From positions 1 through 45,494 of the forward strand of contig JBCCHN010000032.1 of NCBI GenBank assembly GCA_039028695.1: a DNA stretch of 45,494 nt. Reading direction: 5' to 3'. The position numbers and the translations under genes were made by a program. The notes beneath the pieces are model-generated. The model had not been told where the DNA came from and ran no database searches. It saw nothing but the letters and a program-made list of their open reading frames with translations. The DNA is from JANQKX01 sp039028695 (GTDB taxonomy: Bacteria > Pseudomonadota > Alphaproteobacteria > Kiloniellales > Kiloniellaceae). This document shows, one piece after another, positions 33,494 through 41,880 of this stretch; positions within the stretch are counted from its first letter, which is position 1, and each line of letters starts with the position of its first letter.

Positions 33494-33670
33494 ATGCAGC
33501 CCCCTGAAACTATTGAAGTCGAAAATGAAGTTGTCGCCTGTGACGGAGGTGGTGGCGCACTGGGTCACCCGCGCGTTTTTTTAAACATGGAAGGCCAGGG
33601 TCACGTGGTTTGTCCCTATTGCGGACGGGATTTTGTGCTGTCGGCCATGCCCGCCGTCGTCAAGCATTAG
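33494..33670 (+). CDS. zf-CHCC zinc-finger protein (NDUFS6-like)
   Basis: A 58-aa protein of the zf-CHCC family, related to the mitochondrial complex I subunit NDUFS6. Ligands are Cys16 (VACDGGGGALGHP), His25, Cys40 and Cys43 (VVCPYCGRDFVL). The ATG at 33494 (GGAG 7 bases upstream) is chosen; the frame to 33449 adds 15 unsupported residues. Alphaproteobacteria carry this gene alone in many contexts, as here before polA. Role in complex I is known from mitochondria and inferred for bacteria. Confidence 0.92.
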   Translation: MQPPETIEVENEVVACDGGGGALGHPRVFLNMEGQGHVVCPYCGRDFVLSAMPAVVKH

Positions 33671-33792
33671 ATCCCTTTCTCGCCTTCATGCCGAGACCGT
33701 CAGGGTCTTGATGCCTCGACAGTCCCGCGCCCCTGCGGCAGACTGGTTCGGCCCAATGGGGCGAAGTAAAACACCTCTCGAACGTGGATATC

Positions 33793-36543
33793 ATGCGTCA
33801 CCTCTATCTCGTGGATGGTTCAGGCTATATCTTCCGGGCGTTTTTTGCCCTTCCGCCCATGACCCGACCGGACGGAACCCCGGTCAACGCGGTATTCGGC
33901 TTTACCAAAATGCTGATGAAACTGGTCTCCGACAGCGATGCGGATGGCGTGGCGGTCATCTTCGACAAGGGCCGGCGCTCCTTTCGCAATGATATCTATC
34001 CCGAATACAAGGCCCATCGACCGGATGCACCGGAAGAGCTGATCCCTCAGTTCGCCCTTATCCGCGAAGCCACCGAAGCTTGCGGTTTGCCTGCTATCGA
34101 AATGGAGGGCTTTGAGGCAGATGATCTCATCGCCAGTTATGCCAAACAGGCCCAGACGGCCGGGATTCAGGTGACTGTTGTCTCCTCGGACAAAGATCTC
34201 ATGCAGCTTGTGGGGCCGGGGGTCACCATGCTGGATCCCATGAAAAACCGGCTGATCGGCCCAGACGAAGTGGTGGAAAAGTTTGGCGTGCCGCCTGAAA
34301 AAGTGATCGACGTGCAAGCCTTGGCCGGTGATTCCACGGATAACGTGCCTGGGGTACCGGGCATTGGAATCAAGACAGCAGCTCAGTTGATTACTGAATA
34401 TGGCGATCTGGACGCCCTCTTGGAGCGGGCCGGCGAGATCAAACAGCCTAAACGGCGGGAAAAGCTGCAAGAAAATGCCGAAATGGCGCGGATCAGCCGC
34501 CAGCTGGTCACGCTGCGCCAGGATGTTCCTGTGAAGGCAGGCTTGGATGATTTTGGTCTGCGGGACCCAGATCCGCAGGAGCTGCGCGCCTTTCTGGAAA
34601 TCAACGGCTTTAAATCTATCATCGCGCAATTAGGTGCTGCGGTCGGCGAAGATGCTCAAGACGATCCCGCGGCCCCTGCGGAGGCCAGATATGAGCTGCT
34701 GCAGGATATCGCCGAGTTGGAGCGTTGGGTGGCTGAAGGATTTGAAAGCGGCCTCGTGGCCGTGGATACGGAAACCACCGGCCTGGACCCCATGGCGGCT
34801 GACCTGGTGGGGGTGTCCTTAAGCTTGGCACCGGGACGGGCGTGCTATTTGCCCCTGCGCCATACAGCCCCCGGGTCTGCCAAGAATGGCGGGCTGGAAT
34901 TGGACGTGGCCGGCGGCGAAGATCCCAAGCAGATTCCTCTTGATGAGGCCTTGTTGGCCCTCAAACCCCTCTTGGAAGACCCCGGTGTGCTTAAGGTAGG
35001 GCAAAACATCAAGTACGATGCCATCGTCTTTGCGCGGGTCGGGATCGAGATGACGCCGGTGGACGACACCATGTTGTTGTCCTACGTCCTGGATGCGGGG
35101 CGTAACGGGCACGGCATGGACGAACTGGCCCGGCTCCACCTGGACTATGAAACCATCAAGTTCAAGGACGTGGCGGGCAGCGGCAAGGCGCAGGTCACCT
35201 TCGACCGAGTGCCCTTGGACAAGGCCTTGGACTATGCCGCTGAAGATGCCGATGTGACCCTGCGGCTCTATAAGACCCTCAAGCCCCGCCTCATCGGGGA
35301 GAAGATGATCACCGTCTATGAGACCCTGGAGCGGCCCCTGGTGGCCGTGTTGGGGGCTATGGAGCGCCGGGGCATCAAGGTGGACCACGACCGCTTGCGC
35401 CGTTTGTCCAATGACTTTGCCAGCCGGATCGCCGAGTTGGAGGTGGATATTTATGATCTGGCGGGGCGGCAATTCACCATCGGATCGCCCAAGCAGTTGG
35501 GTGAGGTTCTTTTCGATGAGCTTGGTTTGCCCGGTGGGAAAAAGGGCAAGTCCGGTGCTTATGCGACCGGCGCGGAGGTGCTGGATGGATTGGTGGCCCA
35601 AGGCCACGACCTCCCAGCCAAGGTGTTGGACTGGCGCCAGCTCTCCAAGTTGAAAAGCACCTATAGCGATGCCCTGCAAAGCCAGATCAACCCGGAAACG
35701 GGCCGGGTTCACACCTCCTTTTCCCAGGCTGTCGCTTCAACTGGGCGGCTTTCTTCCAACGATCCCAATCTGCAAAACATTCCCATTCGAACAGAGGAGG
35801 GCCGAAAGATCCGCACGGCTTTTGTGGCCGAGGACGGATGCCGCCTTTTGTCGGTGGACTATAGTCAGATTGAGCTGCGCCTGGCGGCCGAGATTGCCGA
35901 GGTGGATGCCCTAAAAGAGGCCTTCCGGGACGGCCAGGACATCCATGCCATTACCGCGTCCCAGGTCTTTGGCGTGGCTGTCAAGGACATGGACCCCATG
36001 GTGCGGCGTCAGGCCAAGGCGATCAACTTCGGAATTATTTACGGAATTTCGGCTTTTGGGCTGGCTCAAAACTTGGGCATCGCCCAGGGGGAAGCGAAGG
36101 CTTTCATCGAGACCTATTTCGAGCGCTACCCGGGCATTCGCGACTATATGGAACGCACTAAAAAGACGGCGCGGGAACAGGGTTTTGTGACCACGCTGTT
36201 TGGCCGCAAAATCCACACGGCTCAGATCGCAGACAAGAATCCGGCCCGGCGTAATTTTGCCGAACGGGCGGCCATCAATGCGCCCATCCAAGGCTCCGCT
36301 GCCGATATCATCAAGCGGGCCATGGTCCGCATTCCCGCGGCCCTCGAGGACGCGGGGCTTTCGGCACGGATGTTGTTGCAGGTGCACGACGAACTGCTGT
36401 TCGAAGTCCCGGATGCGGAGCTGGATGACACCAGCACCGTCGTCAAGTCCGTGATGGAAAAGGCCTGTGACCCGGCGGTTCGCCTTTCCGTGCCGCTGGT
36501 GGCCGATGCGGGTGTGGGGGATACCTGGGCCGAGGCCCACTAA
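33793..36543 (+). CDS. polA: DNA polymerase I
   Basis: Acts in Okazaki-fragment processing and repair. At 916 aa it contains all three domains: 5'-3' exonuclease/flap domain (1-290; DGSGYIFRAFF, FEADDLIASYA, SSDKDLMQL, GIPGIGIKTA-like loop), 3'-5' proofreading domain (DTETTGLDP, NIKYD, YAAEDADVTLRL; key acidic residues intact) and the polymerase (SVDYSQIELRLAAE, RRQAKAINFGIIYG, LLQVHDELLFEVP). The ATG at 33793 is preferred; a GTG nine bases earlier has no better ribosome site. Monocistronic. Confidence 0.97.
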   Translation: MRHLYLVDGSGYIFRAFFALPPMTRPDGTPVNAVFGFTKMLMKLVSDSDADGVAVIFDKGRRSFRNDIYPEYKAHRPDAPEELIPQFALIREATEACGLPAIEMEGFEADDLIASYAKQAQTAGIQVTVVSSDKDLMQLVGPGVTMLDPMKNRLIGPDEVVEKFGVPPEKVIDVQALAGDSTDNVPGVPGIGIKTAAQLITEYGDLDALLERAGEIKQPKRREKLQENAEMARISRQLVTLRQDVPVKAGLDDFGLRDPDPQELRAFLEINGFKSIIAQLGAAVGEDAQDDPAAPAEARYELLQDIAELERWVAEGFESGLVAVDTETTGLDPMAADLVGVSLSLAPGRACYLPLRHTAPGSAKNGGLELDVAGGEDPKQIPLDEALLALKPLLEDPGVLKVGQNIKYDAIVFARVGIEMTPVDDTMLLSYVLDAGRNGHGMDELARLHLDYETIKFKDVAGSGKAQVTFDRVPLDKALDYAAEDADVTLRLYKTLKPRLIGEKMITVYETLERPLVAVLGAMERRGIKVDHDRLRRLSNDFASRIAELEVDIYDLAGRQFTIGSPKQLGEVLFDELGLPGGKKGKSGAYATGAEVLDGLVAQGHDLPAKVLDWRQLSKLKSTYSDALQSQINPETGRVHTSFSQAVASTGRLSSNDPNLQNIPIRTEEGRKIRTAFVAEDGCRLLSVDYSQIELRLAAEIAEVDALKEAFRDGQDIHAITASQVFGVAVKDMDPMVRRQAKAINFGIIYGISAFGLAQNLGIAQGEAKAFIETYFERYPGIRDYMERTKKTAREQGFVTTLFGRKIHTAQIADKNPARRNFAERAAINAPIQGSAADIIKRAMVRIPAALEDAGLSARMLLQVHDELLFEVPDAELDDTSTVVKSVMEKACDPAVRLSVPLVADAGVGDTWAEAH

Positions 36544-36565
36544 GAAAACTCGACCAAGACGCAGG

Positions 36566-36817
36566 TCAGCTCTTGGCCGGTGTTTCCGCGGCCTTAAAGT
36601 TCCACCACTTTTTCAGGCAATCCATAAAGCCGGGCTCTGCAATGCCGTCCAACAAGAACTCGCCGCGGATTTGACCTTCGATTACCAAGCCGGGCATTTC
36701 CGAGGTTGCCATCATGTCCTGCTTCAGCCACTCGCAGGGATCAAAAGAATGATAGCGCCAGTAGGTGGCGCCAACGGCCAGGGCGATCAAGACCAACAGG
36801 GTAACGACTGATTTCAT
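36566..36817 (-). CDS. Small exported or membrane-anchored protein, 83 aa
   Basis: No family recognised. It starts MKSVVTLLVLIALAVGATYW, a signal or anchor, followed by a short periplasmic part with two cysteines (DPCEWLKQDM and GFMDCLKKWW) and a Lys-rich tail. A single disulfide is possible. The aromatic and Cys placement resembles small alphaproteobacterial periplasmic proteins of unknown function. It converges with polA (CCAAGA/TCTTGG hairpin between stops) and follows the M17 peptidase gene by 60 bases on the same strand. Confidence 0.65.
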   Translation of the reverse strand: MKSVVTLLVLIALAVGATYWRYHSFDPCEWLKQDMMATSEMPGLVIEGQIRGEFLLDGIAEPGFMDCLKKWWNFKAAETPAKS

Positions 36818-36877
36818 GGGACTGCTCTTATGAAAGACCGGGCTCTTATGAAAAACGCATCAAATTTTACGGCAAGT

Positions 36878-38263
36878 CTATCGGCTCTTCGTCGCCTTGG
36901 CGAGATCGGCGATCAGAGCATAGGCGGCGCGCAGGCCCATCGCCTCGCCGCCTTCGGGCCGGCCGGGCCGGCTGCTCTGATTCCATGCCATGAGGTCGAT
37001 GTGCATCCAGGGTATGTCGTTTTCCACAAACTCCTCCAAAAAGAGGGCCGCGGTAATGGCGCCCCCGAATCCGCCGGGCGAGATGTTGTTCATGTGCGCC
37101 ACTTTGCTGTTCAGAAGACGCCGATATGGCCGATGCAGCGGCAGGCGCCACAGCGGGTCACCCTCGGCAAGACCATAGGACAGCATTCGCTCCGCCATGT
37201 CGTCGTTGTTGGAAAAAAGCGCCGGCAGTTCGGTGCCCAAGGCCACCCGCGCCGCACCGGTAAGGGTGGCGAAGTCCAAAAGCAAGTCAGGTTCTTCCGT
37301 GACCGCCTCGGCCAAGGCGTCGGAGAGGATGATGCGGCCTTCCGCGTCCGTGTTGCCGACCTCAATGGTGATGCCTTTGCGGGTTTGCAGCACGTCCAGG
37401 GGGCGGTAGGCATTGCCTGATACGGAGTTTTCTACTGCCGGCACCAGGACACGTAAGCGGACGGCCAAGCCCGAGGCCATGATGACGGAGGCCAATCCCA
37501 ACACATGGGCGCTGCCGCCCATATCCTTTTTCATCAACTTCATACCCGAGGAGGGCTTGAGGTCCAGGCCGCCCGTATCAAAACAAACACCTTTGCCGAC
37601 TAAGGTGATCTTGGGTCCATTTTTGCCCCAGCGCAAATCGATCAAGCGGGGCTCCTGTGCGCTGGCGCGACCGACGGCGTGAATGGCGGGATAGTTTTTG
37701 CGCAGCAGGTCAGCGCCCTTGATGACCCTCACTTTCGCTTTGTGCTGCCGGCCCAAACGGCGCGCGGCCGCGGCCAGCTCGGCCGGACCCATGTCTCCGG
37801 CCGGGGTGTTGATCAGGTCCCGCACCAAAAAAATGGCCTCGGCCATCTGCTCAGCTAAATCGGCATCGGCACCGGACGGACATAGCAGACTGGGAAACGT
37901 CTTCCTCACCGGCTTATATTTGCCAAAGCCATAGGTACCCAGAAGCCAACCCAAGGCCGCGGCTTGGGCGTCTTTTTCCGACCTTTCGCCATCCAAGCGG
38001 TAGGCACCTGGGGGCAATTTGCCCGGCAGGGCCGCGTAGCCCCATAGGGGTTCTTCGCTCTGCCCAAACAACACCCGGCCGAGTTTTCGGTTTTGGCTGG
38101 GCAGCAAGCACAAGGAACCTGGAGATGCCGTGAAATTGGTGGCCTCGACCCATTCCTGGTCAGCCCCATCCAATTCAGATAGGCAAGCGGCCAAGCTGTC
38201 CGGAGTGACGGCGGTGATGGGACAAAGATTTTTACGTGATCGGCGAAGAAGAACGGGAGGCAT
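36878..38263 (-). CDS. Leucyl aminopeptidase-family metallopeptidase (M17)
   Basis: A 461-aa cytosolic aminopeptidase. The metal and catalytic residues of the family are in place: VGKGVCFDTGGLDLKP (Lys and Asp), LMKKDMGGSA (Asp) and NTDAEGR (Asp, Glu, Arg). The N-terminal 150 residues are the less conserved M17 domain. It is slightly shorter than E. coli PepA (503 aa), matching the alphaproteobacterial PepA-like group. The ATG at 38263 lies upstream of a short gap. The small anchored protein follows and may be co-transcribed. Confidence 0.9.
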   Translation of the reverse strand: MPPVLLRRSRKNLCPITAVTPDSLAACLSELDGADQEWVEATNFTASPGSLCLLPSQNRKLGRVLFGQSEEPLWGYAALPGKLPPGAYRLDGERSEKDAQAAALGWLLGTYGFGKYKPVRKTFPSLLCPSGADADLAEQMAEAIFLVRDLINTPAGDMGPAELAAAARRLGRQHKAKVRVIKGADLLRKNYPAIHAVGRASAQEPRLIDLRWGKNGPKITLVGKGVCFDTGGLDLKPSSGMKLMKKDMGGSAHVLGLASVIMASGLAVRLRVLVPAVENSVSGNAYRPLDVLQTRKGITIEVGNTDAEGRIILSDALAEAVTEEPDLLLDFATLTGAARVALGTELPALFSNNDDMAERMLSYGLAEGDPLWRLPLHRPYRRLLNSKVAHMNNISPGGFGGAITAALFLEEFVENDIPWMHIDLMAWNQSSRPGRPEGGEAMGLRAAYALIADLAKATKSR

Positions 38264-38389
38264 GAGCTGGCTATAATCGTTATCAAGGCGGGTTCGCTTT
38301 TTGTTTAGGGGGCTCGGGGTGCGCTTGCAAGGGTGCAGGCTTTCGTCCTATTTCTTTTATTCATCAAGATCCTGGGAGCGACCCGTCGC

Positions 38390-39043
38390 ATGAGTGCCTA
38401 CACGCTGGTAATCGGAAACAAACGCTATTCGTCCTGGTCCCTCAGGGGCTGGTTGGCCGTGAAGATGGCTGAAGTCGACTTTGACGAGGTTTTGATTCCG
38501 CTGCGTCAAGAAAACTCGCGCCAAAATATCTTGGTGCACAGCCCCAGCGGCAAGGTCCCCCTTTTGAAAACCTCGGATGGGCCCATCTGGGACAGCTTGG
38601 CAATCGGCGAGTTCCTGGCGGAGGTGGCGCTGGAAAAGGATCTGTGGCCCCGTGACCCCGAAGCCCGGGCCCTTGCCCGTTCGGTGACGGCGGAGATGCA
38701 CAGCGGCTTCGCTCCGCTGCGGGCAAATATGCCCATGGACCTAAAGGATCGCTTTCCCGGTGAAGGCCTAACGCCTGAGGTCCAGCAGGACATAGATCGA
38801 ATTTGCGAAATTTGGCGGCACTGTCGCAGTCGGTTTGGCGCCGACGGGCCTTTTTTATTCGGCAAGGCGTCGCTGGCCGATGCGGCTTATGCACCGGTTG
38901 TAACACGTTTTGTAACCTTCGACGTCGATTTGGATGACATTTGCAAAGCTTATCGGGATACCGTCATGGCGTGGCCCCTTATGAAAGAATGGACCGCCGC
39001 GGCCTTAGAGGAAGAAGATGTCATCGTCGGCTTGCGCCCTTGA
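38390..39043 (+). CDS. Glutathione S-transferase family protein
   Basis: A 217-aa GST starting at the ATG at 38390. The 19 residues before it in the frame have no ribosome site. The N-terminal thioredoxin fold begins YTLVIGNKRYSSWSLRGWL, with the Ser/Ser-Trp-Ser pattern of one bacterial GST group, and PSGKVPLL (cis-Pro) plus DSLAIGEFL (a modified ES glutathione contact). The C-terminal helical domain has FGKASLADAAYAPVVTRF, the conserved ADA/N-cap region. Detoxification or reduction role is inferred. Diverges from the aminopeptidase gene. Confidence 0.88.
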   Translation: MSAYTLVIGNKRYSSWSLRGWLAVKMAEVDFDEVLIPLRQENSRQNILVHSPSGKVPLLKTSDGPIWDSLAIGEFLAEVALEKDLWPRDPEARALARSVTAEMHSGFAPLRANMPMDLKDRFPGEGLTPEVQQDIDRICEIWRHCRSRFGADGPFLFGKASLADAAYAPVVTRFVTFDVDLDDICKAYRDTVMAWPLMKEWTAAALEEEDVIVGLRP

Positions 39044-39111
39044 CCGGCCGGGTCCTTGCTTGTGATAACCTAATTCATTGCGCCCGCCTTTAATCAGAAT
39101 GTGATGACGCC

Positions 39112-41880
39112 GTGCCTGACACCGCCCCCACAGACTCCTCGTCAACGCGCGACGTAACCGATTCGGGCGTGCCGGCAGGTGATTCTTCGGCAAATGGAAA
39201 GTCTGGCAAATCTTCTGTGACGCCCATGATGGCGCAGTATTTGGAGATCAAAAAGAATCATCCCGAAAGCCTTTTATTCTATCGCATGGGGGATTTTTAC
39301 GAGCTGTTTTTTGAGGATGCGGCTAAAGCCTCCCAGGCGCTCGATATCGCCCTGACCACCCGCGGCAAGCATCTGGGGGAAGAAATTCCAATGTGCGGCG
39401 TGCCAGTGCACGCGGCTGACGGTTACCTTTCGCGCCTCATTCGCAAGGGCTTTAAGGTGGCGGTTTGCGAACAGATGGAGGATCCGGCTGAGGCGCGCAA
39501 GCGGGGCAGCAAGGCCGTCGTGCGGCGGGATGTAGTGCGTCTGGTGACCCCAGGCACTCTGACCGAGGACGCCCTTTTGGACGCCAGATCCCACAACTAC
39601 TTGGCTTGCGTGGCCGATGCATCGAGTGCCTTAGGACTGGCCTGGCTCGACATTTCCACCGGCGATTTTTCAGCCCAGGCGTTGTCACCCGGATTGCTCG
39701 GTGCTGCCTTGGCCAGACTGGGACCCGGCGAGATTCTGGTGCCTGAGCGCCTTTTGCCGCAGCCGGCGCTTTTTGAGGTTTTCGGAGAATGGAAAAACGC
39801 CCTATCGCCCCTGCCCAACGCTCGCTTTGACAGCGAAGGGGCGCGGCGGCGTCTTCAAGATCTGTTTTCCGTCCAGTCCATGGAGGCTTTTGGCGACTTC
39901 TCCCGCGCCGAATTGGCCGCCGCGGGTGCTCTAGCCGACTATGTTGTCCTCACGCAAAAGGGCCAAATGCCTCGCCTAAGATCCCCTCGGCGGATCAAGG
40001 ATGGGTCGGTGATGGAAATCGATGCGGCGACCCGGCGCAATTTGGAGCTAACCCAAGCCCTGAGCGGCGGTCGCACCGGTAGCTTGCTGGCGACCATCGA
40101 CCGAACCCTGACCGGGGCGGGTGCAAGGCTGTTGGCCGACCGGATCGCCGCCCCGCTTACGACCCCTGCCCCCATCGAGGATCGTTTGGACATGGTGGCC
40201 TATCTGGTCGAGGAGAGTATTCTTCGGTCCGACCTTCGAGCCGGCTTACGGCGATGCCCGGATGTGGAGCGGGCTTTGTCCCGCCTGACCGTGGGACGGG
40301 GCGGCCCAAGGGATCTGGCCGCGATCCGGGACGGCCTCAGCGAGGCAGCGGTCCTGCGCGGTTTGGTTGCTGCGACCGGACAGGTTCCACCTCCCCCTGG
40401 CCTTCAATCCTTGGCGCAGGATTTAGGACATCATGACGTTTTGGTGGAGCGCTTGACCCGCGCGCTGGCACCGGATCTTCCGTTCTTAGCACGCGATGGC
40501 GGCATGATCGCCAAGGGCTATGCCCATGAGCTGGATGAGCTGAAGACCCTTCGCGATGAAAGCCGTCGATTGGTTGCCGGCCTACAGGTGGGTTACGCCC
40601 AGCGCAGCGGCGTTGGCTCCTTGAAGATCAAGCACAACAATGTGCTGGGCTATTTCGTCGAGGCGACGCCGTTGCATAGCGATAAATTGGCGGGGGATGA
40701 CTTTTTTATTCATCGGCAAACCTTGGCCAATGCGGTGCGCTTTACCACGGTTGAGCTATCCGAACTTGAACAAAAAATCGCCTCCGCGGCTGATAAGGCA
40801 CTAGCGCTGGAACTCAAGATATTTGCAGACTTGGTCGACGAGGTGGCCGGTCGCGCCGAGGAAACCGCGCTGGCGGCTTCGGCGCTGGCGGAACTGGATG
40901 TGACAGCTGCTTTGGCCGAGCTCGCGGTGACCGCCCGCTGGTGCCGCCCTCGCGTCGACGACTCCACCAGCTTCCAGGTGCATCAGGGCCGGCATCCCGT
41001 GGTCGAGGCGGCTTTGGCTAAGAGCCAAGAGGGCGGGTTTGTCGCCAATGACTGCCATTTGAACCTTCGGGCAGAAGGCGGGGACGAAGAGACAAAGGGC
41101 CGTCTTTGGATCCTCACAGGGCCCAACATGGCTGGTAAATCCACCTTTTTACGTCAGAATGCCTTGATTGCAATTCTGGCTCAGATGGGCTCTTACGTGC
41201 CGGCTGATAGAGCTTACATCGGCATTGTGGACCGCTTGTTTTCCCGCGTTGGTGCCGCCGACGATCTGGCGCGAGGCCGGTCCACCTTTATGGTAGAGAT
41301 GGTGGAAACGGCGGCCATTCTTAACCAAGCCAGCGCCCGCTCTCTGGTCATTCTTGATGAGATCGGGCGGGGTACCGCGACCTTTGACGGCCTTTCGATC
41401 GCCTGGGCCTGTGTGGAACATCTCCACGAGGTCAACGGATGTCGAGCCTTGTTCGCGACCCATTATCATGAATTGACCAGCCTGGCCGCCAAGCTGTCGG
41501 AGTTGACCTGTTACAGCATGCGGGTCAAGGAATGGCAGGGCGAAGTGGTGTTTTTGCATGAGGTGGCTCACGGTACGGCGGATCGCTCTTATGGAATTCA
41601 TGTGGCCCGGCTAGCTGGCTTGCCGAAGGGAGCCATTGGCCGAGCGGAGGAAGTCTTGAAACTCTTGGAGAAGGGGGAGCAGGCGGGTAGCCTGGCCCGC
41701 CTGGCCGAGGATCTGCCGCTTTTTGCTGTTTCAGCGCAACGCCAGGAGGCAGCTCCGGTGCAAAATGCCTCTGCCGTGGAGGCGCGTTTGCGGGACATTC
41801 AGCCTGATGAGTTATCACCGCGCGATGCCTTGGAAAGGCTCTATGAGCTGAAGGGCCTTATGGACGAGCAGGAGAGCTAG
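39112..41880 (+). CDS. mutS: DNA mismatch repair protein MutS
   Basis: MutS recognises mispairs. The mispair-binding motif FYRMGDFYELF lies at about residues 56-66 (family Phe-x-Glu), followed by connector, lever and clamp domains (HNNVLGYFVEAT) and the ATPase (GPNMAGKST at about 670-678, LVILDEIGRGTATFDG). The 922-aa frame begins with a GTG at 39112 and has about 38 low-complexity Ser/Asp/Gly residues before VTPMMAQYLEIKKNHP, where other MutS proteins start. The true start could be near GTG/ATG at 39217-39226. Followed directly by glnD. Confidence 0.96.
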   Translation: MPDTAPTDSSSTRDVTDSGVPAGDSSANGKSGKSSVTPMMAQYLEIKKNHPESLLFYRMGDFYELFFEDAAKASQALDIALTTRGKHLGEEIPMCGVPVHAADGYLSRLIRKGFKVAVCEQMEDPAEARKRGSKAVVRRDVVRLVTPGTLTEDALLDARSHNYLACVADASSALGLAWLDISTGDFSAQALSPGLLGAALARLGPGEILVPERLLPQPALFEVFGEWKNALSPLPNARFDSEGARRRLQDLFSVQSMEAFGDFSRAELAAAGALADYVVLTQKGQMPRLRSPRRIKDGSVMEIDAATRRNLELTQALSGGRTGSLLATIDRTLTGAGARLLADRIAAPLTTPAPIEDRLDMVAYLVEESILRSDLRAGLRRCPDVERALSRLTVGRGGPRDLAAIRDGLSEAAVLRGLVAATGQVPPPPGLQSLAQDLGHHDVLVERLTRALAPDLPFLARDGGMIAKGYAHELDELKTLRDESRRLVAGLQVGYAQRSGVGSLKIKHNNVLGYFVEATPLHSDKLAGDDFFIHRQTLANAVRFTTVELSELEQKIASAADKALALELKIFADLVDEVAGRAEETALAASALAELDVTAALAELAVTARWCRPRVDDSTSFQVHQGRHPVVEAALAKSQEGGFVANDCHLNLRAEGGDEETKGRLWILTGPNMAGKSTFLRQNALIAILAQMGSYVPADRAYIGIVDRLFSRVGAADDLARGRSTFMVEMVETAAILNQASARSLVILDEIGRGTATFDGLSIAWACVEHLHEVNGCRALFATHYHELTSLAAKLSELTCYSMRVKEWQGEVVFLHEVAHGTADRSYGIHVARLAGLPKGAIGRAEEVLKLLEKGEQAGSLARLAEDLPLFAVSAQRQEAAPVQNASAVEARLRDIQPDELSPRDALERLYELKGLMDEQES

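Noticed and set aside
34819..35712. Long minus-strand ORF inside polA
   Set aside because: Shadow frame. The plus strand carries intact polymerase and exonuclease motifs.
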